Source: Pseudacidovorax sp. (GTDB lineage: Bacteria > Pseudomonadota > Gammaproteobacteria > Burkholderiales > Burkholderiaceae_C). From it: a stretch of DNA of 64,000 bases. Shown here one piece after another: positions 18,562 through 26,644 of the stretch. Position 1 is the first letter of the stretch; the number at the start of each line of letters is the position of its first letter. The position numbers and the translations under genes were made by a program. The notes beneath the pieces were generated by a model. The model worked only from the letters and a program-made list of their open reading frames with translations, was not told the origin of the DNA and did no database searches. The DNA is taken from NCBI RefSeq assembly GCF_017991995.1, contig NZ_JAGOPN010000016.1:106315-170314 (forward strand), in the 5' to 3' direction.

Positions 18562-20136
18562 TCAGGCGCGGGCGCCGCGCGTGTTCTCCAGCACCGCCCG
18601 CGCATCGGCCATCCAGTCGCACAGCAGGGCCCGCGTCTCCCGCGGGTCGATGATGTCCAGGATGCCGAAGTGCTCAGCCGTGCGGAACGGCGAGCCGATG
18701 CGGTGGTAGCGCGCCTCCAGCGCGGCGCGGGCGGCGGCCGGGTCGGCGGCGGCCTCGATCTCGGCCTTGTGGGCCGCGTCCACGCCGCCTTCGATCGGGA
18801 TCGAACCCCAGCGCGCCGACGGCCAGGCAAAGCGGTGGTTCAGCGCCGGAAAGTACTTGGGCGCATGCATGCCGCCGGCCATGCCGAAAGCGCGCCGCAG
18901 GATGATGCTCAGCCAGGGAATGCGCACGTCCTCGATGGTCTGCACCACGCGCACGGCGCCGAGCAGCGTGCCGGCCAGTTCGGCCTCGGGGCCGGTGGCA
19001 TTGCCCGGCTGGTCCACCAGGTTGACCATCGGCAGGCCGAAGGTGTCGCACAGCTTGGCATGGCGCTCGGTCTTGTAAGCCGCGGCCAGGGTCATGGCGC
19101 CGCCGGCCACCTTGGGGTCGCTGCACAGCACGCCCACCGGCCAGCCATCCAGGCGCGCCAGCGCCGTGATGATGGAGCCGCCCTGCCAGCGCCCGATCTC
19201 GAACACCGAGTCACGGTCGAACAGCGAGGCCATGATGCGGCGCGGGTCGTAGATCTTGCGGCGGTCGTGCGGGATGGCGTTCTTGAGCCAGTCGTCCGCA
19301 CGGGCCGGGTCGTCGGTGGGCGTGGTGCGTGCCGGCAGCCGATGGGCGCTGGCCGGCAGGTAGCTCAGGAACTGCCGCACCTGACGCAGCGCTTCGGCCT
19401 CGTCCTCGGCTTCGTTGTGCACCAGCGCGCTCTTGCGGTGGACCTTGTAGCCGCCGAGGTCGTTCTTGTCGACGTCGATGCCGTAGGCCTGCTTGACCAC
19501 CGGCGGGCCGGCGGCGAAGACCTGCGCCTGGTCCCGCACCATCACCGAGAAGTGCGACAGCAGCACCTTTACCGCCCCGAGGCCGGCGCAGGCGCCCAGC
19601 GCGACGCCCACCACCGGCACGGTCTTGAGCAGTTCCACGCCGGGCCAGTTGCCATAGCCGGGGATCTTGGCGGCGGCCTGCTGCATCAGCAGCTTGACGC
19701 TGCCTCCCGCGGTGTCCACCAGGCGCACCAGCGGCATGTGCTGGGCCAGCGCCAGACGCTCGGCATAGATCCACTTGTCGGAGAGCGTGCCCTCGGACGA
19801 GCCGGCGCGGATGGTGTAGTCGTCCGCCGAGACCACGATGCGGCGGCCTTCCATGCGGCCCGTGCCGATGATGGCGTTGACGGGCTGCAGATCCAGCAGC
19901 CGGCCTTGCTCGTCGTAGCGGCCGCGGCCGGTGATGCGGCCCAGCTCGCGGAAGCTGCCGGCGTCCAACAGCGTGTCGATGCGCTCGCGCGCCGTCTGCC
20001 GTCCGCGTGCCTTGTGGCGGGCGACGGCTTCCTCGCCACCCATGCGGGCGGCCATCTGCCGGCGTTGCTGCAGCTCGGCCAGTTCGTCGGCCCATTCGCC
20101 GCTGGCATCGAGTTCGAGGGGTAGGGTCATGCTCAT
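18562..20136 (-). CDS. Acyl-CoA carboxylase carboxyltransferase subunit (fused alpha/beta, PccB/MccB type)
   Basis: A 524-residue carboxyltransferase with both crotonase-like halves. The N half holds the acyl-CoA/oxyanion region (LVRLVDTAGGSVK, VALGACAGLGAV) and the C half the biotin-binding side (VNLVDQPGNATGPEAE, RAFGMAGGMHAPKYF). It pairs with the biotin carboxylase and the free biotin carrier of this locus. The ATG at 20136 has RBS AGGAGAC and overlaps the CaiB stop (ATGA), so the CoA-transferase and carboxylase are coupled: a free acid would be activated and its thioester carboxylated. Substrate unknown. Confidence 0.93.
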   Translation of the reverse strand: MSMTLPLELDASGEWADELAELQQRRQMAARMGGEEAVARHKARGRQTARERIDTLLDAGSFRELGRITGRGRYDEQGRLLDLQPVNAIIGTGRMEGRRIVVSADDYTIRAGSSEGTLSDKWIYAERLALAQHMPLVRLVDTAGGSVKLLMQQAAAKIPGYGNWPGVELLKTVPVVGVALGACAGLGAVKVLLSHFSVMVRDQAQVFAAGPPVVKQAYGIDVDKNDLGGYKVHRKSALVHNEAEDEAEALRQVRQFLSYLPASAHRLPARTTPTDDPARADDWLKNAIPHDRRKIYDPRRIMASLFDRDSVFEIGRWQGGSIITALARLDGWPVGVLCSDPKVAGGAMTLAAAYKTERHAKLCDTFGLPMVNLVDQPGNATGPEAELAGTLLGAVRVVQTIEDVRIPWLSIILRRAFGMAGGMHAPKYFPALNHRFAWPSARWGSIPIEGGVDAAHKAEIEAAADPAAARAALEARYHRIGSPFRTAEHFGILDIIDPRETRALLCDWMADARAVLENTRGARA

Positions 20137-21398
20137 GGGGTCTCCTGGGCGCAAAGGGTGGCCGCCAGTTCGTCGCGCACGGCCTGCGTGTGGGCCCCGA
20201 GCTCGGGACCGGTGTGGCGGATGCGGCCGGGCGTGGCCGACAGGCGCGGCACCACGCCGGCCTGGGTGGTGTGGCCCAGCGCTGGATGCGGCACCTGCTG
20301 CAGCATGGCGCGCGCCGCGAACTGCGGGTCCTGGAAGATGTCGGCGATGGTGTAGATGCGCGACGCCGGCACCTCGGCCTCCTGCAGCATGGCTTCCAGC
20401 TCGGCACCGTCGAACGAGGCCGTCCATTGGCCGATGAGGGCGTCCAGCGCCTGCATGTGGGGCTTTTCGCCGCGGCTGCGGATGGTGCTGAAGCGCGGGT
20501 CGTCCAGCAGCCCGGGCTGGCCCATCAGGCGCACCAGCCGCTCGAAGGTGCGGTTGCTGTTGGCGGCGATGAGCACATAGCCGCCGCCCTGCACCGGGTA
20601 CAGGCTGTTGGGCGCCATCGAGGGCAAGTTGGGCCCCTCGCGGGTGGGCACGACGCCGAGCTTCTCGTATGCGGGCACCAGCGGTTCGAGCTGCGTGAAG
20701 GCGGCCTCGTAGAGCGCCACATCGACCACCTGGCCTCGGCCCGAGCGGCTGCGCTCGTGCACGGCCGCGAGCGCGCCGAAGGCGGCATAGGTGGCGCTGA
20801 GGTAGTCGGTGGCGGCCACGGCCACGCGGGCCGGCGGCCGGTCCGGATCGCCGGTGAGGTGGCGCACGCCGCCCAGCGCCTCGCAGATGGCGCCGTAGCC
20901 GGGGCGCTGGGCATAGGGCCCGTCCTGGCCGTAGCCGCTGATGCGCACCATGATCAGCCCGGGGTTCTGGGTCGAGAGCGCCTCGTAGTCCAGGCCCAGC
21001 CGCTCCATCACGCCGGGGCGGAAGTTCTCGACCAGGATGTCGGCCTGCAGGATCAGCGCCCGGGCCAGTGCGCGGTCCTGCGGGTCCTTGAGGTCCAGCG
21101 CCACGCTGCGTTTGTTGCGCAGGATGGAGGCGGCGTACAGCGACACATCGCCCTGCTCGCTGTGCACGTGGCGGCCCATCTGGCGCACCGGGTCGCCTTC
21201 GGGCGGCTCGATCTTGATCACGTCAGCGCCGAAATCGCCCAGCAGCCGCGCGCAGGCCGGGCCGGCAATGGTGCTGGCGATCTCGATCACCTTCAGGCCC
21301 TGCAGCGCGCTGCCACGGGGGGCGGGATCGTCCGAGGTGCGACCCGCACGTTGCGTGGGGTCGGCCTGCGGACCCTTGTCGTCCGGATTCCGGGTCAT
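20133..21398 (-). CDS. CaiB/BaiF (class III) CoA-transferase
   Basis: A 421-residue family III CoA-transferase. Typical blocks are LKVIEIASTIAGPACARLLGDFGADVIKIE cut to its key parts (GPxxxxxLxDxGADVIKIEPPEGD), the conserved NKRSVALDLK, LVENFRPGVMERLGLDY, with the catalytic Asp expected around the GVRHLTGDPDR/ATDY region, and GRGQVVDVALYEA. The ATG at 21398 has AAAGGG upstream. It is the first gene of the minus-strand carboxylase operon, divergent from the biotin carrier gene, with a GntR-type operator candidate in between. Its likely role is to activate the operon's carboxylic acid substrate as a CoA thioester. Confidence 0.93.
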   Translation of the reverse strand: MTRNPDDKGPQADPTQRAGRTSDDPAPRGSALQGLKVIEIASTIAGPACARLLGDFGADVIKIEPPEGDPVRQMGRHVHSEQGDVSLYAASILRNKRSVALDLKDPQDRALARALILQADILVENFRPGVMERLGLDYEALSTQNPGLIMVRISGYGQDGPYAQRPGYGAICEALGGVRHLTGDPDRPPARVAVAATDYLSATYAAFGALAAVHERSRSGRGQVVDVALYEAAFTQLEPLVPAYEKLGVVPTREGPNLPSMAPNSLYPVQGGGYVLIAANSNRTFERLVRLMGQPGLLDDPRFSTIRSRGEKPHMQALDALIGQWTASFDGAELEAMLQEAEVPASRIYTIADIFQDPQFAARAMLQQVPHPALGHTTQAGVVPRLSATPGRIRHTGPELGAHTQAVRDELAATLCAQETP

Positions 21399-21450
21399 GG
21401 TGCCCTTTCGTGTGTTGTCTCCGGGCGTCATTGAAGCATCCGACATTCTT

Positions 21451-21462
21451 ATTGTCAACAAT
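21451..21462. promoter_or_regulatory. GntR-type operator candidate in the carboxylase/biotin-carrier divergent promoter
   Basis: ATTGTCAACAAT has perfect ATTGT/ACAAT arms around two bases and matches the GT-N2-AC core seen in FadR-type GntR operators. The same 11 bases, ATTGTCAACAA, recur upstream of the gntR-type gene at 22566. TCTTATTG occurs twice, 15 bp apart, at 21447 and 21462, partly inside the site. Confidence 0.65.
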
Positions 21463-21512
21463 CTTATTGGTGACTACGATCTGGGCTTCAACAAGGCCAT
21501 CAAGGAGACGCC

Positions 21513-21728
21513 ATGAACACCACCCTGCAATCCGAAGTCACGGGCACCGTCTGGAAGATCGAAGTCCAGGAGGGCGACACCGTGCAGCCCGACCAGTCCC
21601 TCCTGGTGCTGGAGAGCATGAAGATGGAGATTCCCGTCTGCGCACCCGCTGCCGGCGTGGTGCGGCAGTTGCTGGTGAAAGAGGGCGAGGCGGTGGCAGA
21701 GGGCCAGCCGGTGGTCGTACTGGGCTGA
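21513..21728 (+). CDS. Free-standing biotin carboxyl carrier protein (biotinyl/lipoyl domain)
   Basis: A 71-residue protein that is just one biotinyl domain. The biotinylation motif ESMKMEIP places the modified lysine at residue 37, and the symmetric hairpins GTVWKIEVQEGDTVQPDQ and GVVRQLLVKEGEAVAEGQ surround it. Stand-alone carriers this short are known in some acyl-CoA and urea/acetone-type carboxylases. It is divergent from the CoA-transferase/carboxylase operon and should carry carboxybiotin between the biotin carboxylase and carboxyltransferase encoded there. RBS AAGGAGAC. Confidence 0.93.
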   Translation: MNTTLQSEVTGTVWKIEVQEGDTVQPDQSLLVLESMKMEIPVCAPAAGVVRQLLVKEGEAVAEGQPVVVLG

Positions 21729-21784
21729 CAAGGCCCGGGGCCATCGCGGGCCCAAGCCGGGGCGCGCCGGCGCCGCGCGGCGGG

Positions 21785-22531
21785 CTACGTGCCGCCGGCC
21801 TGTTCCTCGAGGCGCCGCGCCGCCTCTTCCGCCGACGCCTCGCTGCGCGCGCGGGCCAGCTGCATCATGCGGGCCGTGTCGCCCTGCTCCAGCGCGTCGC
21901 GGGCCTCGATCCACAACTGCGCCGACTGCTGCCGCCGCTCCACCGAGGCCAGGCCGAGCTTGCTGTAGCGCAGAGTCTGCAGCGACAGCGCCGCGATCAT
22001 CCGGCGCAGCCGCTCGTTGCCGGCGAAGCGGGCCGTCAGCTGCAGCAGGCGGTGCACCGTCTCCGCGTAGGCGTCGCCGCCCTCGGGCGAGGTCGAGAGC
22101 GCCTCCAGCCGAGCCACGCCGGCACGCATGAGGGCGAGCAGCTCTGGTGGCCGCTGCGACGCCACCTTGCGCACCACGACGTCGAACAGGCCGGCGCGGA
22201 TCTCGAACAGCTCGCGCAACTCCTGCGCCGTCAGCACCGCCACGATGGCGCCGCGGCGCGGCAGCACCTGGATCAGGCCTTCGCGCTCCAGGATGCGGAT
22301 CGCCTCGCGCACCGGTCCACGGCTGATGGCGAATTCGTCGGCCACCTCCTGCTCGCCGACCCGGGCGCCCGGCGCCAGCTCGCCCGAAAGGATCCGGTCA
22401 CCGAGCCGGGCCGCCACCTGCTCGGGCACCGTCAACGTGAGGCCGGAGGCGTCGGCAAAGAGCCGGAATGCCACCTCCTTCTCCCAACGGGAAAAGTCGG
22501 GATCGGCGAGGAGGTCGGAAGGATGGGGCAC
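21785..22531 (-). CDS. GntR-family regulator, FadR/FCD subfamily
   Basis: A 248-residue regulator with a winged helix (VAARLGDRILSGELAPGARV through ISRGPVREAIRILEREGLI, about residues 38-90) and a helical FCD effector domain (ELRELFEIRAGLFDVVVRKV). It begins with an extension of about 30 residues and probably uses GTG at 22531. It converges on the biotin carrier gene. An ATTGTCAACAA box occurs 35 bases upstream of its start and again in the carboxylase promoter, so it likely controls the carboxylase genes and itself. Effector probably an acid or its CoA ester. Confidence 0.9.
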   Translation of the reverse strand: MPHPSDLLADPDFSRWEKEVAFRLFADASGLTLTVPEQVAARLGDRILSGELAPGARVGEQEVADEFAISRGPVREAIRILEREGLIQVLPRRGAIVAVLTAQELRELFEIRAGLFDVVVRKVASQRPPELLALMRAGVARLEALSTSPEGGDAYAETVHRLLQLTARFAGNERLRRMIAALSLQTLRYSKLGLASVERRQQSAQLWIEARDALEQGDTARMMQLARARSEASAEEAARRLEEQAGGT

Positions 22532-22565
22532 AGGATGAGGATCAATTCAGGCGGTCAACCTGCGC

Positions 22566-22577
22566 ATTGTCAACAAA
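22566..22577. promoter_or_regulatory. Second GntR-type operator candidate upstream of the gntR gene
   Basis: ATTGTCAACAAA repeats 11 of 12 bases of the box at 21451-21462. It lies 35 bases upstream of the regulator's GTG start, where an autorepressor would bind. Confidence 0.6.
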
Positions 22578-22737
22578 GTCTGACCCTCCCACCAGCCATG
22601 CCTGGCGCAGGCGCTGACCTGTTTCTGACCGGCTTCATTTACGTTTGTTAACTACGCTACAGAAACACTTGTGTTTCGGCTGCGGCCCGGGAACCCGCTG
22701 CCTACGATCCGCCCCATCAAGGTCAAGGAGTCGGTTC

Positions 22738-24120
22738 ATGGGCAGTCGCGGCATTGGGCATGGAGGCGCGTGTACAGAGCACGACGCTCCGCCCGTGGCG
22801 CTGACGCAGGGCCCGCTGCCCGCCGGCGCTGTCGCGCCTCATCCTGAAAGCGGTTTCTGCGCCGCAGGCCGGAGCGCGCCGCCGCTGCGCGCGGCCTTTC
22901 TTTCGATCACCAACGCGGCCCCCATTGCCGAGGCCTACGGCGCGGTGGCGGCATCCAGCCTGAGCGCCCAACTGCTCCATGGCGTGCGCCAATGGCTCGG
23001 CCACCCGCTGCGGGCCGAACGCGTGGCCGACGATTGCCTGGTGCTGTGGGTCGATGGCGATGCCACCGCGCTGGAGCGCCTGCTGGCCCGTGCCGGGCGC
23101 GAGTCCTTCCCGGTGGACGGCCAGGCCTGCCTGCCCGCCCTGCATGCCGACTGGCTCGACATCGAGGGCGACCAGGCGCGGATGCTGACCCCGGAAGAGT
23201 CCGCGTACGCCCATTTCGTCGCCACGCCCAGTCCCAGTGCGGCCGGTGGCTGGCAGGCGGCCGCCGACCGCTTCCGTGCCGACATGTCGGCCGCCAGCGA
23301 ACTGGCCGGCGCGCTGGGCGCCAGCCGCGTGGCGCTGGACTGGCAGGAGGTGGCCAACGCCCAGTCGCCCGGCGACAGCCTGTGCCTGCGGGGCACGCCC
23401 TGCCTGGTGCCGATGGCCGAAGGCATGCAGGCGCTGTCCAGCGACATCTTCGTGCCGGCCCTGGAGCGGCTCAACCTCACGCGCCACCTCGACCGGACGA
23501 TGGTGCTGCTCACCCTCGCCCGCCTGGACCGGATGACCCGCCTGCACCTGTCCTGCCGCATCTCGCCGCTGAGTGCGCTGGACGACGCCTACTGGACGAG
23601 CGTGTTCGATGCCCTGGCACAGCGGCCGGCCATGGCACGCCGCTTCACGCTCGAGATCGGCGGCCGGGCCGCCCTGCCGGTGCTGGAATCCACCCGTGCC
23701 TTCTGCCAGAAGCTGCGCGAGCGCGGCGTGCGCATCGCCGTCTCGCGCTTCGGCAGCGGCAGCGACAGCATCGGCCTCGAAGGCCTGCAGGCCTGCCGGC
23801 CCGACATGCTGGTGCTGGACGAACTCTGCATCCTGCGTGCCCGCCATTCGGAGGCCGGCCGGCAGGAGCTTCGCGACATGGTGCGCACCTGTGGCGCGCT
23901 GGTGCCGCACACCGTCGTTGCCGGTGTCGACGGCGAACAGGATCTGGCGCATGCCCGCGCTGCCGGCGCGCAGTGGGTCTGCGGCCGCGGGGTGCCCCGC
24001 AGCCCAGTCCGGCGCGAGGCAGTGGCGTTGGGCCGCCCCACCGCAAGGCGCGTGGCGCCGCTGGCGGTCGCCGCGGCGGCGCCCGAGGTGGCCCGGCCCC
24101 ACATCGATTTTTGGCATTGA
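22738..24120 (+). CDS. Degenerate GGDEF-EAL protein, probably catalytically inactive
   Basis: A 460-residue soluble protein that aligns by eye to a tandem GGDEF-EAL layout with the active sites lost. The GGDEF region (RAAFLSITNAAPIAEAYGAV, residues 51-70) ends in VADDC where GGDEF should be (96-100). In the EAL half, the positions for the ITE, DDFG, KID and EGVE motifs read LEIGG (305-309), SRFGSG (336-341), LVLDE and VAGVDG, so the metal and substrate ligands are missing. It should bind ligand or partner rather than act on c-di-GMP. RBS AAGGAG precedes the ATG. It forms a run with the next three plus-strand signalling genes. Confidence 0.8.
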   Translation: MGSRGIGHGGACTEHDAPPVALTQGPLPAGAVAPHPESGFCAAGRSAPPLRAAFLSITNAAPIAEAYGAVAASSLSAQLLHGVRQWLGHPLRAERVADDCLVLWVDGDATALERLLARAGRESFPVDGQACLPALHADWLDIEGDQARMLTPEESAYAHFVATPSPSAAGGWQAAADRFRADMSAASELAGALGASRVALDWQEVANAQSPGDSLCLRGTPCLVPMAEGMQALSSDIFVPALERLNLTRHLDRTMVLLTLARLDRMTRLHLSCRISPLSALDDAYWTSVFDALAQRPAMARRFTLEIGGRAALPVLESTRAFCQKLRERGVRIAVSRFGSGSDSIGLEGLQACRPDMLVLDELCILRARHSEAGRQELRDMVRTCGALVPHTVVAGVDGEQDLAHARAAGAQWVCGRGVPRSPVRREAVALGRPTARRVAPLAVAAAAPEVARPHIDFWH

Positions 24121-24130
24121 GGAGATTCGC

Positions 24131-24847
24131 ATGAGCAGCTTCGCCGGCCTTCGGGCGCGACCCGAGACGCGCCCGCCGTTGATGACCCCCGTCCGCGCGC
24201 CCACGCCGCTGCCGGGGACGGTCTCTCCCTGGGCCGGCCTGCGCGAGCGCGGCCCGAAGGAGGCGCCCGCCGCCCGCAGCGCCTGCACCTGCGGTGCTGC
24301 GGCCGACGGCGCCTGCCACGACGGCGAAAGCCTGGATCTCATGCTCCAGCACCAGTACCGGATGCTGGAGCAGGCCATCGCCGAGCAGGCGAGCCGCCAC
24401 TCCCGTGTCGTCGCCGCCTCGGCGGAGCCCGCCCTGGCTCCGCTGCTGGAGCAACTCGAATCCCCGGGCGCATCCGCGGCCGGCCTGAACTTCGCCGACC
24501 ACCGGCTGGTCGACGAGGGCTGGACGCTGGTGCTGCCCGGCGCGGGTCTGCGCATGCCGCTCAACAGCGAGGAGCGGCTGCTGATGATGTCGCTGGCCCT
24601 CACGCGCGGCCACCGCCTCGGCCGCGGGGCGATGCAGGCCATCTTTGCGGCCTACCAGCTCGCCGACGACGTCGCCGCCATCGACCAGGTGGTGCGCAGC
24701 CTGCGGGGCCGCGCGCGCATTGCCGGCGGCCATCTGCCACTGCGCGCCGTGGGCGGCGGCTACCAGTTCGGTGGCGTGGGCACCCGGCCGCCGGGCCGCC
24801 CGCCAGGCAGCGGCCGCTGGCTGCGTTCGGCGGCCCCGTCGCTCTGA
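24131..24847 (+). CDS. Orphan protein with an OmpR/PhoB-type winged-helix-like C-terminal domain
   Basis: A 238-residue protein starting 10 bases after the degenerate GGDEF-EAL gene (GGAG before the ATG). Residues about 145-220 resemble the transcription-regulatory C-terminal domain of OmpR-type regulators: MPLNSEERLLMMSLALTRGH, a recognition-helix-like IDQVVRSLRGRARI, and LPLRAVGGGYQF in the place of the terminal wing hairpin. No receiver domain precedes it. The N-terminal part is low complexity with a small Cys cluster (ACTCGAAADGAC). Likely a DNA-binding output of the cassette, but this is inferred from the pattern only. Confidence 0.6.
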   Translation: MSSFAGLRARPETRPPLMTPVRAPTPLPGTVSPWAGLRERGPKEAPAARSACTCGAAADGACHDGESLDLMLQHQYRMLEQAIAEQASRHSRVVAASAEPALAPLLEQLESPGASAAGLNFADHRLVDEGWTLVLPGAGLRMPLNSEERLLMMSLALTRGHRLGRGAMQAIFAAYQLADDVAAIDQVVRSLRGRARIAGGHLPLRAVGGGYQFGGVGTRPPGRPPGSGRWLRSAAPSL

Positions 24848-25008
24848 AGATCCGTGCGCCAATGGGGCGCACCGCGCCCGTGCGGCCTGAAAGGTGCTTG
24901 CGTGGCCGGCAGCCAGCGACGCTGGGTGCCTGCCGGGCACCTCTTCCCCGAAATCCGGTTTGACGTGAAGCTGCTGCGCGGGCCGTGGCCTCGTGCAGGA
25001 GACGACTG

Positions 25009-25755
25009 ATGTACATCCACCCTCTGCTTTCGTCGGTACCGCCCCGCGCGCGCGAGGCGCTGGTGCGGCTGATCGAGCTGCGCAACTTCCGCCGCAACGA
25101 GGTCGTCCTGAACGTGGGCGACGACATCGACGCCCTGTACTGCGTGGGCTCGGGCCTGCTGCGCGTGGTGGTGCCCGGCCCCAACGACGCGACCGTCACC
25201 ACCAACTTCCTCAGCCCCGACGACCTGCACCTGGGCGCGCCCCTGGACGGCCCGAAGCAGCCGTCCGACCTGAGCCTGATCGCCGCCCTGCCCTCGTCGG
25301 TCTACGTGATGCCGCTGTGGACCCTGCGGCGGCTGTGCGAGAGCTATCCCAGTGTTCCGCTGGTGCTGATGCAGATGCAGTGCAAGCAGATGCTGGCGCT
25401 GCGCAAGCAGATCCGCCGCCGCACCACCATGTCGGCCGAACACCTGGTCGGCCGTGTGCTGCAGGAGCTCACGCAGTTGGCGCCCGAGGGCGACCATGCC
25501 TTCGACAGGCGGATCTCGCAGGGCGTGATCGCCTCCTACGCGGGGCTGTCGCGGCCCATGGTCAACAAGGTGCTCAAGGAGCTGGAGGAGCGCGGCGTGG
25601 TCCAGCGCGACGGCGACGCCGTGCATGTGCGCGACGACCTGGCCTTCAACACCGACTTCCATGCGCCGCTGGGCCCGGACGAGCTGGCGCCGCCGTCGCG
25701 CGCGCCGGATCATCCGGACAAGGATTTCCCGATCGACTTCGGGTCGCGGTTTTGA
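25009..25755 (+). CDS. Crp/Fnr-family transcriptional regulator
   Basis: A 248-residue protein with a cyclic-nucleotide-binding-like beta-barrel (residues about 10-120, NVGDDIDALYCVGSGLLRVV) and a C-terminal helix-turn-helix (ISQGVIASYAGLSRPMVNKV, followed by LKELEERGVV). It lacks the N-terminal cysteines of Fnr and the canonical cAMP-binding loop of Crp, so the ligand may be different; some members of this family respond to c-di-GMP. It ends with an unusual acidic/proline-rich tail. It is 4 bases upstream of an EAL phosphodiesterase gene. The 161 bases before it hold no gene that I can see. Confidence 0.9.
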   Translation: MYIHPLLSSVPPRAREALVRLIELRNFRRNEVVLNVGDDIDALYCVGSGLLRVVVPGPNDATVTTNFLSPDDLHLGAPLDGPKQPSDLSLIAALPSSVYVMPLWTLRRLCESYPSVPLVLMQMQCKQMLALRKQIRRRTTMSAEHLVGRVLQELTQLAPEGDHAFDRRISQGVIASYAGLSRPMVNKVLKELEERGVVQRDGDAVHVRDDLAFNTDFHAPLGPDELAPPSRAPDHPDKDFPIDFGSRF

Positions 25756-25759
25756 TCCC

Positions 25760-26638
25760 ATGCCCGACGCCTTCCGCCATGGTCTGCAGTCCGGTCGCCG
25801 CCGGCAGGTCCGGCCCGTGGCCGGATGGCAGGCGGATCTGGCCCACGCGCTGCAGCGCGAGGAGCTGGAGGTGCACTACCAGCCAAAGCTGCATGCCTGC
25901 GACGGCCGGCTCAGCGGCGTGGAGGCCCTGGTGCGCTGGCATCACCCCCGCGTGGGTTGGGTGCCGCCGGAGGACCTGATCGCCTTCTGCGAGCGCCACC
26001 GGCTGATCGTGCAGCTGGGCCGCTGGGTGGTGCGCGCCGTGTGCCGCCAGTTGGCGGACTGGCAGCGGACGGAAGGGCTGCGGATCGCCGCCTCCATCAA
26101 CCTGTCGCCGCTGCAACTGGACAGTCCTTCGCTGGCCGACTACTTCGACGAGCAGATGCGCGAGCATGGACTGCAGCCCGACCAGCTGAGCTTCGAGATC
26201 ACCGAAAGCTGGTCGCTGGCCGCGAGCGGCGCGGCCGACGACTTCTTCCGCGTGCTGCGCCAGCGCGGCTTCGGCCTGTCGATCGACGACTTCGGCTCGG
26301 GCTACTCCTCGCTCAGCCGGCTGTGGCGCGTGCCGGCGAACGAGCTGAAGATCGACGCCTACTTCGTGCAGAACGTGGCGGCCGACCCGGCCGTGCAGAT
26401 CGTGGTCAAGGCCGCGGTCGACCTGGCCCATGCGCTGGGGATGCGGCTGGTGGCCGAGGGCGTCGAGACCCAGGCCCAGTGCGAGGCGCTGGTGCGCCTG
26501 GGCTGCGACGAGCTGCAGGGCTACGTGTTCAGCCCCGCGCTGCCCCCGGCCCAGCTTTCGCTGTGGGTGCGGGGGCGCATGCGGGCGGCGGACGCGCCGG
26601 CGCAGCACGGGGCTGCGCCTTCGGCGCTCATCGGCTGA
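25760..26638 (+). CDS. Cytosolic EAL-domain c-di-GMP phosphodiesterase
   Basis: A 292-residue protein that is essentially one EAL domain. All catalytic motifs are intact: VEALVRWHHP, SINLSP, FEITES, SIDDFGSGYSS, ELKIDAYF and AEGVET, so it should hydrolyse c-di-GMP to pGpG. It has no sensory domain, so its activity is probably set by expression or by a partner. The ATG at 25760 follows the Crp-like gene stop by 4 bases, making the two an operon. It converges on the DHA2 efflux gene with a 6-base gap. Confidence 0.93.
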   Translation: MPDAFRHGLQSGRRRQVRPVAGWQADLAHALQREELEVHYQPKLHACDGRLSGVEALVRWHHPRVGWVPPEDLIAFCERHRLIVQLGRWVVRAVCRQLADWQRTEGLRIAASINLSPLQLDSPSLADYFDEQMREHGLQPDQLSFEITESWSLAASGAADDFFRVLRQRGFGLSIDDFGSGYSSLSRLWRVPANELKIDAYFVQNVAADPAVQIVVKAAVDLAHALGMRLVAEGVETQAQCEALVRLGCDELQGYVFSPALPPAQLSLWVRGRMRAADAPAQHGAAPSALIG

Positions 26639-26644
26639 ATGCCA

